Source: Chryseobacterium ginsenosidimutans
Lineage (GTDB): Bacteria; Bacteroidota; Bacteroidia; Flavobacteriales; Weeksellaceae
Reading direction: 5' to 3'
DNA: 64,000 bases
Assembly: GCF_030823405.1 (NCBI RefSeq)
Contig: NZ_JAUSXC010000001.1
Span: forward strand, 1,595,001-1,659,000
Part shown: positions 8,537 to 17,023 of the stretch, one piece after another
How positions within the stretch are numbered: the stretch's first letter is position 1
How the letters are laid out: each line of letters starts with the position of its first letter
Notes under the pieces: model-generated
Told to the model about the DNA's origin: nothing
What the model saw: only the letters and a program-made list of their open reading frames with translations
Database searches by the model: none
Made by a program: the position numbers and the translations under genes

Positions 8537-10363
8537 TTAAAAATTAATAGTTGCGTAAATACTGTAATTTCTTTTTGGCATCGGATAATACGAAACCGTT
8601 TCATAGACAGTATTGGTGATATTATTTACTTTAAATCCTAAAGTATATTTTTTTAGAAGAGTTGCAGAAATTCCTGTATTCAAAACAAAATAAGGATCAA
8701 TTGCATCAGTTCTTTTCTGGTCAGTTGTAGTATAAGTAAGTCCGTTGAAAAGCCCCTGGAAATAAATTTTAAGGAAATCGTATCGATATTCAATGTTCCC
8801 GTTAGCTTTATGAATCGGAACATACATCATTTGATTTCCCGTTTCTTTGTTGATTGATTTTGCGTAATTATAGCTCGCATTCAATCTTATGCGGTGTTTT
8901 CCAAAGCTTTTATTAAAAGTTATCTGAGATTCTAAACCATAAGATTCTACTTTATAGGTATTGAAAGGTGCCCAATATCCATAAGGTGTCGGAAGCCAGT
9001 TGATATAATCCTTGACGTGCATGTAATACGGACTCAAAGTAATTTTGAAGTCTCCAAAAGTAAATTCATGATCCATATCTACATTTGTAGAATATTCGGG
9101 AAGCAGATTTAAATTTCCGCCCGGTTGCCAGTAAAGATCATTAAATGAAGGATATTTGAAATTTCTAGAAAAATTAGCGCCTACATGATACCAATTTACT
9201 GCATTCCATTTTCCTGAAAAAGAATATAAGAAAGGTGATTTTATTCCTTCGACAAAATCTTTCTTGGCGCCGACTTCAATACGAAAATCTTTCGTGAAAA
9301 AATACCTTAATAAACCAGCCACAGAACCAATATTTCGGCTGATATTTCCGATTCCTGATTGATAACCAGCGCCTTTATTTACCTGAAGCTCTCCAATCGC
9401 ATTGAAATTAAGCTTTGGTGTAATAAAGTAATTAAAATCGTCCTTAAAAATATAATTTTTTCCTTCTGCACCACTTTCTTTTGGTTTTTCAATATCTCCA
9501 AAATATTGAAAATTATCTTCTGTATAAGCCGCTTTTAAGCTGTTGGAAAGGTTATTTTTATTAATGTCCCAAGCAAGTAAACTTCTTAAAGTCTGAGAGT
9601 TATATTTTGTTTTATTACCATTTTCTACAAAAATAGGGTAGTGTTGTGAACCGTCGAAAATCTGGTTTTGCCATGAAATTGTCTGATGATCAGCAATTTT
9701 ATAAGAAACCCCTACATTGATGGAAGTATTGTAGAACCTTCCGTTTCTGTTGATATATTCTTTTTCGGGAACTTCATAATCATTCTGACTGATAGAATGA
9801 TTTCCGGAAACTTTAAAACTGAATTTATCATTGCTAAAAGAAGCCTTCGCAAAATTATTAAAAGTACCAAAAGAAGCTATTTCCGAAAAAAGAGAAGCTC
9901 CGAAACCTCTGTTAAAATCCAGATTATTATTTAAGTGAATACTTCCTCCGATTGCTGAACTCCCATATTGTACACTTCCGCCACCTGATTTCACTTCCAG
10001 CTGATCATATCCGAAAAGCGGAATGTTATTAATATCTCCCTGCCCTAAAAAGTTAGAATTGATATTAATTCCATTCCAGACAAAAGCGGTGTGTCCTGCA
10101 CTTGTTCCTCTGAAGGAAGGTGAAGAAACTGCACCTCGGCCATTTTCTTTGATGTAAACCTGAGATTGAAATCGCAGTATTTCAGAAAGGTTGGTTGAAT
10201 TTTTTTCGGCATCTTCTGGTGTAATGGTGTTGACTTTATGAAAAAGCTTAACCTTATTCATTTGATTGTCAAAAACATAAACAGTGTCAATCGTTTTCTC
10301 TTGTGCAAAAAGAAAACAACCGTAAGACGAAAAAAGCAGTACTAAAGATCTTTTTATATCCAT
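8537..10363 (-). CDS. btuB: TonB-dependent vitamin B12 receptor, BtuB-like
   Basis: This 608-residue outer-membrane receptor has a signal peptide ending CFLFAQE and a plug domain (residues about 40-155) with SEILRFQSQVYIKENG and SSPSFRGTSAGHTAFVWNG. A 22-strand barrel follows, ending in an aromatic C-terminal strand (NYSIYATINF). It imports its ligand across the outer membrane using TonB energy. The ligand is inferred to be cobalamin because a complete cobalamin riboswitch lies directly upstream. A receptor of about 600 residues, without a carboxypeptidase-like N-terminal extension, fits BtuB. It forms an operon with the lipoprotein gene that follows. Confidence 0.88.
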   Translation of the reverse strand: MDIKRSLVLLFSSYGCFLFAQEKTIDTVYVFDNQMNKVKLFHKVNTITPEDAEKNSTNLSEILRFQSQVYIKENGRGAVSSPSFRGTSAGHTAFVWNGININSNFLGQGDINNIPLFGYDQLEVKSGGGSVQYGSSAIGGSIHLNNNLDFNRGFGASLFSEIASFGTFNNFAKASFSNDKFSFKVSGNHSISQNDYEVPEKEYINRNGRFYNTSINVGVSYKIADHQTISWQNQIFDGSQHYPIFVENGNKTKYNSQTLRSLLAWDINKNNLSNSLKAAYTEDNFQYFGDIEKPKESGAEGKNYIFKDDFNYFITPKLNFNAIGELQVNKGAGYQSGIGNISRNIGSVAGLLRYFFTKDFRIEVGAKKDFVEGIKSPFLYSFSGKWNAVNWYHVGANFSRNFKYPSFNDLYWQPGGNLNLLPEYSTNVDMDHEFTFGDFKITLSPYYMHVKDYINWLPTPYGYWAPFNTYKVESYGLESQITFNKSFGKHRIRLNASYNYAKSINKETGNQMMYVPIHKANGNIEYRYDFLKIYFQGLFNGLTYTTTDQKRTDAIDPYFVLNTGISATLLKKYTLGFKVNNITNTVYETVSYYPMPKRNYSIYATINF

Positions 10364-10407
10364 TCTCTTTTACTTTTCCTCCGAAAGCAATTTTTTTTGA
10401 TTAGATT

Positions 10408-10560
10408 TTGGCAGGTCTCCTGACTTTCGCTTTCTACACCTTCCCGTTTGCACAGTGGTTTTTCGTAGAAATTTGTGTTGCGATCTACAGTTGCGGGGAC
10501 AGTTTGGGGATTTCACCCAATTCCCTTTTCATTCCAAGTGATTGGAAACCAAAATTTTTG
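10408..10560 (-). promoter_or_regulatory. Cobalamin riboswitch
   Basis: Read on the minus strand, this leader has all the hallmarks of an adenosylcobalamin-type riboswitch. They are a GGGTGAAATCCCCAAACTG segment, CCCCGCAACTGTAG, an ACCACTG segment, and the B12 box GTCAGGAGACCTGCC at about 10410-10425. It ends about 45 bases before the btuB start, so it probably controls translation or early termination of btuB and the lipoprotein gene when cobalamin is plentiful. It falls in the gap between 10364 and 10744. Confidence 0.95.
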
Positions 10561-10663
10561 CAAAGATAAGTTTTTAGATTGATTGCGCAAATTTGTAAAG
10601 AAACAGATTGTAATAAAACTGATAAGCAATACCTTAGAGCAGATTACTATTTTTGTTATCCGT

Positions 10664-10737
10664 AAATCCTAGCCCCGATTGCAGTAGAAATCCTTTTTTG
10701 AAAAAAAAGATTGAAACGAAAAGCGGGAAATAGCTTC
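10664..10737 (+). repeat. 74-bp intergenic repeat, copy 1
   Basis: The element begins AAATCCTAGCCCCGATTG and ends AGCGGGAAATAGCTTC, with an AT-only hairpin in the middle (CCTTTTTTG against AAAAAAAAGA). A second copy in inverted orientation lies at 50891-50966 with about six mismatches. From memory, CCTAGCCCCGATTG-type repeats are frequent between genes of flavobacteria. It ends eight bases from the stop codon of the cytidine deaminase gene. Confidence 0.8.
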
Positions 10738-10744
10738 TGAAAAA

Positions 10745-11227
10745 TTATAAAAATGTTGCGTCAAAATAAAATGGCAGCAAATCCTTAATGGCGTGTACTT
10801 TTACAACCTCTTCATTCATACTGGAAAAATATAGATCAATATTTTCACTCTGCTTGGTTTCATATTCCATTAGGCTTTGCCTGCAAGCTCCACAAGGAGG
10901 AATTGGTGGGTTTTTCTCATGAAATTCTTTTGGACCTCCTACAACAAAGATTTTTTTAATCTTCAGATTCGGAAAATTAGCCGAAACCCAAAATAAAGCC
11001 GTTCTTTCTGCACAAAGTCCGGAAGGATACGCCGCATTTTCCTGATTATTTCCGGAATAAATTTCACCATTTTCAAGCAGGATAGAACAACCTACCAAAA
11101 ACTGGGAATAGGGGGCATAAGCATTTTCACGAGCTTCTTTTGCTCTTTCGAATAATCTTCTTTCTATATCGTTCAGTTCACTGCTATTCTTAAAATATTC
11201 GTAACTGATTTGAGTTTCTTTTTTCAT
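10745..11227 (-). CDS. cdd: Cytidine deaminase
   Basis: This 160-residue protein is a cytidine deaminase that converts cytidine or deoxycytidine to uridine or deoxyuridine in pyrimidine salvage. The zinc site is visible as CAERTALF (Cys ligand and catalytic Glu) and PPCGACRQ (two Cys ligands). The substrate-binding motif GNNQENAAYPSG precedes it. Length and the Cys-Cys-Cys zinc set fit the homotetrameric class. It is a single gene with its own start, divergent from the old yellow enzyme gene, and its stop abuts the 74-bp repeat. Confidence 0.92.
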   Translation of the reverse strand: MKKETQISYEYFKNSSELNDIERRLFERAKEARENAYAPYSQFLVGCSILLENGEIYSGNNQENAAYPSGLCAERTALFWVSANFPNLKIKKIFVVGGPKEFHEKNPPIPPCGACRQSLMEYETKQSENIDLYFSSMNEEVVKVHAIKDLLPFYFDATFL

Positions 11228-11329
11228 ATATTGTGGAGTAAAAAAAGGGGGATAAATTTACTTTTTTTTAATGAGGTAGACAATAGTATCTTATTCTTCA
11301 AAAATTTTAATAAAATATTCAAATCAGAA

Positions 11330-12382
11330 ATGTTATACACTCCGATCAAATTTAGAAATATTGAGTTGAAAAACCGTTGGGTAATGTCTCCAATGTGCAT
11401 GTATTCTTGTGAAAACGGTCTTGCTAATGATTTTCATTTCGTTCATTACGGAAGCAGAGCTCAAGGCGGAACAGGTTTAATAATAGTTGAAGCAACCGGT
11501 GTTGAGCCTCACGGAAGGATTACCAATCACTGTATGGGAATCTGGAATGACGAACAGGCGGAAAAACTTCAGAAAATCGCAGAATTCGTGCATAAAAATT
11601 CTGATAGTAAAATCGGAATTCAATTGGCTCATGCCGGAAGAAAAGGCTCTACATGGGAGAATATTCAGATTCCTGTTGAAGAAGGTTGGGAAACCGTTGC
11701 GCCAAGCCCGATTCCTTATCATCCGACAGAAAGGATTCCTCATGTTTTGACGGTTGAAGAAATTAAAGAGCAGGTTCAGAATTTTAAAAAAGCTGCAAGA
11801 AGAGCTGTAAATGCAGGTTTTGATGTGATCGAACTTCACGGAGCGCACGGATATTTGATTCATCAGTTTTTATCTCCGCTTTCCAATATCAGAACGGATG
11901 AATATGGAGGAAGTTTTGAAAACAGAATCAGATTTTTAATTGAAATCGTTGACGCTGTGAACCAAGAATTAAATGAAAATGTAGCTCTCTTCGTGAGAAT
12001 TTCCGGAACAGAATATGCTGAAAACGGTTGGGACATTAATGAAAGTGTAGAATTGGCTAAAATATTAAAAAGTCATTCTGTTGATTTGGTAGATGTTTCA
12101 AGCGGAGGAAATATTCATGGTGTAAAAATTCCGCTTTTTGATGGATACCAAGTTCCGCTTGCTTCACAGGTAAGAAATGGAGCAGATATAAAAACAGGAG
12201 CAGTAGGCTTGATTAAAAAAGTGTCGCATGCAGAAGAAATTTTACAGAAAGGTGATGCAGATCTTATTTTTATTGCAAGAGAGATTTTAAGAAACCCTTA
12301 TATTTCGGTGCAGGGATCATTTGAAATGAATGAAGAATGCTTTTTTCCTCATCAATATTTAAGAGCAAAAATTTCTACATAA
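11330..12382 (+). CDS. namA: Old yellow enzyme, NADPH dehydrogenase NamA/YqjM-like
   Basis: This is an FMN-dependent TIM-barrel ene-reductase of 350 residues. MLYTPIKFRNIELKNRWVMS is the usual N-terminus, so the ATG at 11330 is preferred over an in-frame upstream start at 11210 that would run into the divergent deaminase gene. Active-site signatures are SPMCMYS, ELHGAHGYLIHQFLSP and the FMN-phosphate motif DLIFIAREILRNPY. It reduces activated C=C bonds of enals, enones or nitro compounds with NADPH. The physiological substrate is unknown, and detoxification is a reasonable guess. Confidence 0.88.
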   Translation: MLYTPIKFRNIELKNRWVMSPMCMYSCENGLANDFHFVHYGSRAQGGTGLIIVEATGVEPHGRITNHCMGIWNDEQAEKLQKIAEFVHKNSDSKIGIQLAHAGRKGSTWENIQIPVEEGWETVAPSPIPYHPTERIPHVLTVEEIKEQVQNFKKAARRAVNAGFDVIELHGAHGYLIHQFLSPLSNIRTDEYGGSFENRIRFLIEIVDAVNQELNENVALFVRISGTEYAENGWDINESVELAKILKSHSVDLVDVSSGGNIHGVKIPLFDGYQVPLASQVRNGADIKTGAVGLIKKVSHAEEILQKGDADLIFIAREILRNPYISVQGSFEMNEECFFPHQYLRAKIST

Positions 12383-12413
12383 TTTTTATATATTTGAGAA
12401 CCAAAAATTAAAT

Positions 12414-12701
12414 ATGAAAATAGAAGACTTTATGCTGCCTTGCCCAATCAAAAAATTCTTCGGAATAGATTGTTTTGGCTGTGGTACACAGAGAGCTATT
12501 GTCATGGTTTTTGAAGGTAGATTTGGTGAAGCATTTCATATGTTTCCGGCAGTCTATACATTGTTGCTGTTTTTTGCAACAGTTTTTCTCAATTTTGTAG
12601 ATAAAAAAAGAAATTATGGAAATTTATTGGTCATTTTAGCTGGTTTGAATGCTGTGATCATGGTAGTTTCTTATTTTTATAAACATCATTTTAGCCATTA
12701 A
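12414..12701 (+). CDS. DUF2752 membrane protein
   Basis: This 95-residue protein has the DUF2752 signature: two cysteine-containing motifs, LPCPIKKFFGIDCFGCGTQRA, split as CPIKKFFGIDC and FGCGTQRA. Two transmembrane helices follow, near residues 44-60 and 68-86. The family is widespread in Bacteroidota and Actinobacteria and has no established function. The conserved cysteines might bind a metal or be redox active. It starts 31 bases after namA and 25 bases before another small membrane protein gene, so a shared transcript is likely. Confidence 0.8.
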   Translation: MKIEDFMLPCPIKKFFGIDCFGCGTQRAIVMVFEGRFGEAFHMFPAVYTLLLFFATVFLNFVDKKRNYGNLLVILAGLNAVIMVVSYFYKHHFSH

Positions 12702-12726
12702 AACAACAAACATTAAATTATAAACT

Positions 12727-13050
12727 ATGAATCAAAAATTGCCAAATGCACAAACGGTGCTTATTTTAGGAATTATTTCAGTAGTAGGAACTTGCTGCTG
12801 TACAGGTCTGATCGGGATAATCTGCGGATTGATCGGTCTTAGCAAATACAAAGGCGACAAAATGCTTTACGATCAAAACCCATCAGAATATTCTGATGTT
12901 GGAAATCTGAATACAGGACGTATTTTATGTATTATCGGTCTTATATTAGGATCTCTTCAAGTGCTTTATTTCATTTATGTAATTGCAACTGTGGGTTGGG
13001 ATGGCTATATGGAACAAATGAGAGATATCTCTAAAATGGGAAGAGGATAA
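12727..13050 (+). CDS. CCC-motif membrane protein
   Basis: This 107-residue protein has two hydrophobic hairpin segments, ILGIISVVGTCCCTGLIGII near residues 13-32 and ILCIIGLILGSLQVLYFIYV near 61-80, separated by a polar loop beginning LSKYKGDK. The three successive cysteines in the first helix define a small flavobacterial family known by this motif, distantly like DUF4190 proteins. The function is unknown. It is the last gene of the namA group and is followed by a terminator. Confidence 0.75.
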   Translation: MNQKLPNAQTVLILGIISVVGTCCCTGLIGIICGLIGLSKYKGDKMLYDQNPSEYSDVGNLNTGRILCIIGLILGSLQVLYFIYVIATVGWDGYMEQMRDISKMGRG

Positions 13051-13057
13051 AAATAAG

Positions 13058-13082
13058 AAGACCGCTAATTGCGGTCTTTTTT
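13058..13082 (+). terminator. Intrinsic terminator
   Basis: AAGACCGC pairs with GCGGTCTT around TAATT and runs into a T tract. It ends the namA-DUF2752-CCC protein transcript. Confidence 0.85.
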
Positions 13083-13106
13083 ATATAAATTTTTCTAATT
13101 AAATTA

Positions 13107-13135
13107 AAATCCTTCTTCGTTTGAGGAAGGATTTT
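13107..13135 (-). terminator. Terminator for the endonuclease I gene
   Basis: AAAATCCTTC pairs with GAAGGATTTT, with further pairing possible in the loop. On the minus strand it follows the stop codon of the endonuclease gene by 15 bases and leads into an AT-rich tail. Confidence 0.6.
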
Positions 13136-13149
13136 AATATTTAGCTGAT

Positions 13150-14688
13150 TTATTTCACAATAAACTTCAACGTAGAATTATCAAGTTTCAAAATGTAAAC
13201 TCCCTGTTCAAGGTTTTTAATTTTAATTGAATTTCTGCTGTTTTTAAAAGGCTGATCGATTGCCTGCATTACTTTCCCTTGGAGATTATAGATTTCTGCT
13301 TTTTTAATATTTTCTGTTTCTCCTTTTACAAAAATTTCATTATTTGAAATCGGATTTGGAGAAATCTGTACTTTATTCTGATCCGAATTTAATTCAGAAG
13401 AAATATTTTGAATCTGTCTTGAAGTCCCAGAATAGCAAGTCCAGCTTAGATTATCAATTGCCACTCTGTTGCTGGAAGAGGTGTTTTCCAAAGTCATCAC
13501 TACATTTCCTGAAACATTGATATTATTGATTGTTGTCGTTGTTGCATTCGTATTATAAGGAATTGTTCCTACCGTTGTTCCGTTTACTTTTACATTGAAT
13601 GTTCCGTTTGAGCCCGTAAACTTCAATTGTGTAGTCACAGTTAATGATCCGATTCCGTTTGCTGAGCTGCTTGATGTTAAAGATCCATCTCTTATCGTAA
13701 TTGCTTTTGTAGAAATCGTCTGATCGGTTCTTGCATCAGTTGCAGTCCAAGAAATTCCGCTGTTTGTCCAGTTTCTTGTTAAATATGAACCTGTACTTAT
13801 GGTAGGAATTGTTTCAAAAGTTTCGTTGGCACAACCTGTTGAAGTCGGAGGATTTGTTGTTCCGCCACCGCCTGTAGAACCAGATCCCCAAATTTGGTTC
13901 ACATAATCAGGATTGTCAATAAAAGGATTTCTGTTTCCCTGATATGTGTAAGAAGCATTATTTCTGTTAACTTCTGCCTGAGAAACGGGATCTTGATTGT
14001 GCCACGCCAATAAAACGTTCAGTTCCCAAGTCTGTAATCCTGGAAATGCAGAACTCCCCAACATATTTCCTGTTGAAAAGGTTGAAAGCTTACTTTGATA
14101 GCGAGTCACAAAATAGAAAATCATTCTTGCAACATCCCCTTTAAACTCATCGATCGGCTCAAAAACTGTTCCTGCATATCCTGAAGAAGTAGAATTTCCG
14201 AGTTTTGATCCATTTTTGGAGGTGAAAGTTGCTGTTCCCACTTTTCCGAAAGGATAGTTTGAACGCATTCCGTTTACTTTTCCGTCTGTTGCTCTAATGA
14301 AGTTAATATCAGAAACCATTGGTGAAGCTTCATTAAATAAACTTTGAGGAACAATATGTTCTCTGTTGTAGCAGTTTCCTTCTACAGAATAGGTTCCGCA
14401 TTGGTTAGTAACCGGGGTGTAGTTGTAAGGATCTGTAGCGGTTGGTTTTTCGGAATAAATATCTAAAATTGAACCGTCGTTTTCATAGTTTTTATCGATG
14501 TCAGTGGTTTTGTAACCTGTCCAAAGCCCGCCATAGCCTTTATCCTGATGACCGTTTGTGATAATTGTACTTAAAGCGGTTTTCAGAGAAGCGCCCGATA
14601 ATCCGGAAGCAGAATTGTAATATCCCGCAGGAGCCTGAGCATTCGCTAATATCGAAGCAAATGCAAAGATTAGTAATGTTTTTTTCAT
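13150..14688 (-). CDS. Secreted endonuclease I with type IX sorting domain
   Basis: This 512-residue protein has a signal peptide ending SILANAQA, then an endonuclease I (His-Me finger) domain over about residues 20-270. The catalytic motif is CYNREHIVPQSLF with His111; MRSNYPFG and a late N-rich segment follow. A Thr/Gly-rich linker and a jelly-roll-like domain occupy about 280-420. The last 80 residues, with ISPNPISNNEIFVKG and a GVYILKLDNS strand, form a type IX secretion type A sorting domain. It is expected to be exported to the cell surface or medium to degrade DNA or RNA for nutrients. Confidence 0.9.
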   Translation of the reverse strand: MKKTLLIFAFASILANAQAPAGYYNSASGLSGASLKTALSTIITNGHQDKGYGGLWTGYKTTDIDKNYENDGSILDIYSEKPTATDPYNYTPVTNQCGTYSVEGNCYNREHIVPQSLFNEASPMVSDINFIRATDGKVNGMRSNYPFGKVGTATFTSKNGSKLGNSTSSGYAGTVFEPIDEFKGDVARMIFYFVTRYQSKLSTFSTGNMLGSSAFPGLQTWELNVLLAWHNQDPVSQAEVNRNNASYTYQGNRNPFIDNPDYVNQIWGSGSTGGGGTTNPPTSTGCANETFETIPTISTGSYLTRNWTNSGISWTATDARTDQTISTKAITIRDGSLTSSSSANGIGSLTVTTQLKFTGSNGTFNVKVNGTTVGTIPYNTNATTTTINNINVSGNVVMTLENTSSSNRVAIDNLSWTCYSGTSRQIQNISSELNSDQNKVQISPNPISNNEIFVKGETENIKKAEIYNLQGKVMQAIDQPFKNSRNSIKIKNLEQGVYILKLDNSTLKFIVK

Positions 14689-14919
14689 GTCAATATTTAA
14701 GTTTGGTAAGATTAGTATAAATTTATGGATAAAAAATTACGGGATTGTTAAATTTTATATGCGATGAATCTCTTTAACAAATTATAATACATACTAAATT
14801 ATGGTTGCGTTAATTAATTTTAAATAAGAGATTTAATTTAATTGATAAAAATCATAGAATTTTAAATTTAGAGTAATAATAAAAAGAATTATTTTCGTGT
14901 ATTATTATATTTATTTAGA

Positions 14920-15726
14920 ATGATTAAAAATATATCTTTTAAAATTTGCATTCCTTTAGTAGGGATTTTGGGCGGAATATCTGCTGTTAATGCTCAATGT
15001 ACAGCAGTAAGCAGCTTTTCCGAGAATTTTGATGCGTATAGTTCGCCAAATAGTATTGTGCCCACTTGTTGGGATAGGGTTGTTCTGAATGGGGCGAGCC
15101 AGATAATCTCAAGTACACAGCCTGCTTCCGGAACAAGTCAGATTTATCAAAACGGTTATGGGCCGGGAAAAATTTCTATTGTTGTGATGCCTCTGATTAC
15201 TAATATCAATGCAGGAACTCATCATTTGAGAGTGAAAATGAAATCAAACGGTGCAGGTTATCTTGAATTCGGATATATAAAGGATGCGTTGCCGGATACT
15301 TTCGTATTGCTTCAGGCGATTAATATTACAAATACTTCCTATGACAGTACGTCAGAAAGAACTTTCACGGTTCCGACTGCTGTTCCGGACGGTATGAGAC
15401 TTGCGATCCGTAATCCGGGAACTTCTTTTGCCGGACATTACTGGGATGATGCTGTTTGGGAACCTATTCCTAATTTAGGAACACATGAAAATGATATTTC
15501 AGAAGGAATAAAAGTATATCCTAATCCTTTTAATGATCTGGTGAACATTTCGGATATAAAAGATGTAAAAATAATTACAATTAATGATGCGGTGGGAAGA
15601 GTAGTGCAAACGATTGAAAAGCCTGCAACAACTCTAAAGTTAAATGATCTTCAGAAAGGAGTTTATTTTGTGACCTTACATTTCAAAAACGGAACTGCCA
15701 AATCTTTTAAAACCATTAAAAATTAA
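14920..15726 (+). CDS. Type IX-secreted protein, choice-of-anchor-J-like domain
   Basis: This 268-residue protein has a signal peptide ending GGISAVNAQ. A beta-sandwich domain over about 25-185 starts with FSENFDAYSSPNSIVPTCW, the pattern seen in MAM-like or choice-of-anchor-J domains of flavobacterial surface proteins. The C-terminal 75 residues (KVYPNPFNDLVNISD through GVYFVTLHFKNG) are a type IX type A sorting signal. The ligand is unknown, and a carbohydrate- or adhesion-type surface role is the usual guess for this architecture. It is divergent from the endonuclease gene across 231 AT-rich bases that show no other feature. Confidence 0.78.
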   Translation: MIKNISFKICIPLVGILGGISAVNAQCTAVSSFSENFDAYSSPNSIVPTCWDRVVLNGASQIISSTQPASGTSQIYQNGYGPGKISIVVMPLITNINAGTHHLRVKMKSNGAGYLEFGYIKDALPDTFVLLQAINITNTSYDSTSERTFTVPTAVPDGMRLAIRNPGTSFAGHYWDDAVWEPIPNLGTHENDISEGIKVYPNPFNDLVNISDIKDVKIITINDAVGRVVQTIEKPATTLKLNDLQKGVYFVTLHFKNGTAKSFKTIKN

Positions 15727-15742
15727 TTTTTAAAATTTAATG

Positions 15743-15778
15743 AAAAGGCTGTTGATAATATTCGACAGCCTTTTATAT
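15743..15778 (+). terminator. Intrinsic terminator
   Basis: AAAAGGCTGT pairs with ACAGCCTTTT around a 12-base loop and is followed by ATATTT. It follows the type IX-secreted protein gene. Confidence 0.75.
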
Positions 15779-15784
15779 TTCAAA

Positions 15785-15815
15785 TAAAAAGCCAACACAA
15801 AATTTGCATTGGCTT
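15785..15815 (-). terminator. Terminator for the DUF4136 operon
   Basis: AAGCCAA pairs with TTGGCTT; read on the minus strand it ends GGCTTTTTATTTG, a good T tract, downstream of the DUF4136 gene. Confidence 0.65.
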
Positions 15816-15839
15816 CTTTATATATGATTAATTAAAATC

Positions 15840-16367
15840 TTATTTTTTCTGTGGAGGATAGTTTTTCATAATTTCCGCCATAATTTCAGGGATTTGTCTT
15901 TGTTTCGCTTTTGGAGAATCTACAGAAATCCCGCTTCCGATTCCCTGCCAAACCAATTTATTAGACTTTGCATCAACCAAATCTACAATAATTGCCCCTT
16001 CATTATAATTGCTTGTCCATGTTCTGCTCATTCCGACACCCCAACCGAAAGGACCGCCCCAACCGTACATTCCGTAAGGAGAATTGTTGGTAATATCAGT
16101 TACTTTTTTGTGGTTTGCTTTTACATTTACAATTAAATCAGGATTTTCCCCCGACTGAAGACCTTTGCTTTGAAGTTGTCTCGATAATTCATTCAAAACC
16201 CTGTCTTTATCAATGTCATTCAATTTCAGATCGTCAATTCTTATTTTATACGTTTTATAAGAAGTGAAGTTTGCTGTATCAGCGTAATCAGAACGTACCT
16301 GGAAAGGACTACAAGATGTTAAAGCCAAAGTAGCCGAGGCTAACAAAATAAAAATATATTTTTTCAT
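15840..16367 (-). CDS. DUF4136 lipoprotein
   Basis: Using the ATG at 16365-16367, this is a 175-residue lipoprotein with signal ILLASATLALTSC. An upstream in-frame start at 16445 would add 26 hydrophilic residues and bury the signal, so it is rejected. The mature part has DYADTANFTSYKTYKI, DLIVNVKANH and a Gly/Trp-rich loop (YGWGGPFGWGVG), all typical of DUF4136, a family of periplasmic or outer-membrane lipoproteins of unknown function. It starts one base before the stop of the preceding DUF5522 gene, so the two form an operon. Confidence 0.82.
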   Translation of the reverse strand: MKKYIFILLASATLALTSCSPFQVRSDYADTANFTSYKTYKIRIDDLKLNDIDKDRVLNELSRQLQSKGLQSGENPDLIVNVKANHKKVTDITNNSPYGMYGWGGPFGWGVGMSRTWTSNYNEGAIIVDLVDAKSNKLVWQGIGSGISVDSPKAKQRQIPEIMAEIMKNYPPQKK

Positions 16368-16368
16368 T

Positions 16369-16554
<186 letters not shown>

Positions 16555-16578
16555 TTAAATCTCTAAGTCAAAAAACTT

Positions 16579-16586
16579 TATATTTG
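16579..16586 (+). promoter_or_regulatory. Possible -7 promoter element
   Basis: TATATTTG matches TAnnTTTG and ends five bases before the ATG of the small HExxH-like gene. If used, that mRNA would be nearly leaderless. Confidence 0.3.
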
Positions 16587-16591
16587 TTATT

Positions 16592-16918
16592 ATGATAATT
16601 GTATGCCAAAAGCCTTTAAAAATATTAAAAATTAATGGCATTGCTCTTTTTCCTTTTATATTGATTAGGAGACCCGAAGATAAGAAAAATAAAGTACTGA
16701 TCAACCACGAAAAAATCCATTTGAGACAACAATTGGAAATGTTGATTGTTTTCTTTTATCTGTTTTATGTAATTGAATATTATTACTGGTTTTTTACACT
16801 GAAAGACAGCTATCATGCGTACAAAAGAATCTCGTTTGAAAGAGAAGCTTATGCCAATGAACATGATCTTAATTATCTTAAAAAAAGAAAATGGTGGGGC
16901 TTTAGAAAATATTTGTAA
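16592..16918 (+). CDS. Small membrane protein with an HExxH-like motif
   Basis: This 108-residue protein is not assigned to a named family. It has NHEKIHLRQQLEML near residues 39-52, a zincin-type HExxH, directly before a membrane segment (IVFFYLFYVIEYYYWFF). FEREAYANEHDL near 86-97 could supply a glutamate third ligand. The arrangement recalls M56/M48-type membrane metallopeptidases such as BlaR1, but the protein is far shorter. It is either a minimal membrane protease or a relative that lost activity. It lies alone, divergent from DUF5522. Confidence 0.6.
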   Translation: MIIVCQKPLKILKINGIALFPFILIRRPEDKKNKVLINHEKIHLRQQLEMLIVFFYLFYVIEYYYWFFTLKDSYHAYKRISFEREAYANEHDLNYLKKRKWWGFRKYL

Positions 16919-16982
16919 TCTGTGAAATCCGTTTGAAAATAGACTGCAATTCTACAATTGATAAGATAAACGGATAAAATAT

Positions 16983-16990
16983 TATTTTTG
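16983..16990 (+). promoter_or_regulatory. -7 promoter element
   Basis: TATTTTTG matches the TAnnTTTG element, 33 bases upstream of the ATG at 17024 of the desulfhydrase-like gene. Confidence 0.45.
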
Positions 16991-17023
16991 TTAAATAAAT
17001 CTTGCGAACCTAGCGTTAAAAAT

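Noticed and set aside
11210..11329. Longer start of the old yellow enzyme gene
   Set aside because: It would add 40 residues unlike the family and overlap the divergent cytidine deaminase gene; the ATG at 11330 gives the standard N-terminus.
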